Assembly: GCA_020446285.1 (NCBI GenBank)
Contig: JAGREZ010000331.1
Coordinates: forward strand, 18,463 to 24,709
Direction of reading: 5' to 3'
Length of the DNA stretch: 6,247 nt
Origin: Geminicoccaceae bacterium
GTDB taxonomy: Bacteria > Pseudomonadota > Alphaproteobacteria > Geminicoccales > Geminicoccaceae
In this document: positions 6,187-6,247 of the stretch, piece after piece
Numbering within the stretch: position 1 is the stretch's first letter
Layout of the letters: every line of letters begins with the position of its first letter
The notes under the pieces: model-generated
Told to the model about the DNA's origin: nothing
Seen by the model: the letters and a program-made list of their open reading frames with translations, nothing else
Databases searched by the model: none
Position numbers and translations under genes: made by a program

Positions 6187-6213
6187 CCAGACAGATCAGC
6201 ATGATCCGTCTGG
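6187..6213. repeat. 27-base imperfect dyad of unknown function
   Basis: The left half reads CCAGAC, one unpaired base, GATCA. The right half is TGATC, one unpaired base, GTCTGG, around a 3-base centre (GCA). That is 11 of 12 arm positions paired. It lies 65 bases after the GDP-mannose stop codon and follows a T-rich stretch (TTTTT at 6170-6175 and 6182-6186). No T run follows it in either transcription direction, so it does not fit an intrinsic terminator. An overlapping smaller hairpin, GATCC (6203-6207) with GGATC (6212-6216), is also possible. An operator or RNA structure for a gene to the right is the simplest guess. Confidence 0.5.
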
Positions 6214-6225
6214 ATCGATGCACTA

Positions 6226-6247
6226 GGTTCTGTTGAGAATTGACAAG
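6226..6247 (+). other. Possible insertion-sequence end, or promoter -35 region, at the right edge
   Basis: From 6226 the sequence reads GGTTCTGTTGAGAATTGACA and then leaves the window. A GGnnCTGTTG start resembles terminal inverted repeats of IS6-like and some IS5-like elements, and it is preceded by CTA. The same stretch holds a perfect -35 box TTGACA at 6240-6245 pointing right. Either reading needs sequence beyond the window. No transposase is visible. Confidence 0.2.

Overview
The window looks like ordinary chromosomal DNA from a GC-rich alphaproteobacterium, most likely of the Hyphomicrobiales (rhizobial) type. This rests on strong G/C preference at third codon positions and on protein types common in that group: a short HNH nuclease with a long N-terminal extension, a cytosolic diguanylate cyclase with a rhizobial-style N-terminal domain, and a coiled-coil OmpA/MotB-type wall anchor. 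A CtrA-type site and paired GANTC sites support it. The genus cannot be named from this sequence.

Layout. Five genes lie on the minus strand. In transcription order they are: a diguanylate cyclase (3454-4518, possibly 4578); a secreted coiled-coil protein with an OmpA-like peptidoglycan-binding domain (2083-3312); a nucleoside hydrolase (1125-2081), whose ATG begins one base after the previous stop codon; an HNH endonuclease (351-953); and the 5' part of a spermidine/putrescine-type ABC permease (1-251, running off the left edge). One divergent plus-strand gene encodes mannose-1-phosphate guanylyltransferase with a C-terminal mannose-6-phosphate isomerase-like cupin (4688-6121). The last 126 bases have no gene. 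They hold a weak possible terminator, a conspicuous dyad, and a possible insertion-sequence end or promoter -35 box at the right edge.

The genes do not form one pathway. They are a c-di-GMP signalling enzyme, an envelope protein coupled to a nucleoside salvage enzyme, a stand-alone nuclease, a polyamine transporter and a GDP-mannose enzyme. The common thread may be regulatory. A perfect CtrA-type sequence (TTAA-N7-TTAAC) sits between the cyclase and the GDP-mannose gene. Two GANTC (CcrM methylation) sites lie inside the spacer of the best promoter candidate for the envelope protein. Together these suggest, without proving, cell-cycle control of c-di-GMP synthesis and envelope functions.

I see no convincing new multi-gene system. 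The points most worth checking are the CtrA and GANTC signals, the damaged isomerase metal site in the GDP-mannose enzyme, the signal-peptide form of the MotB-like anchor, and the unexplained dyad and possible IS end at the right edge.
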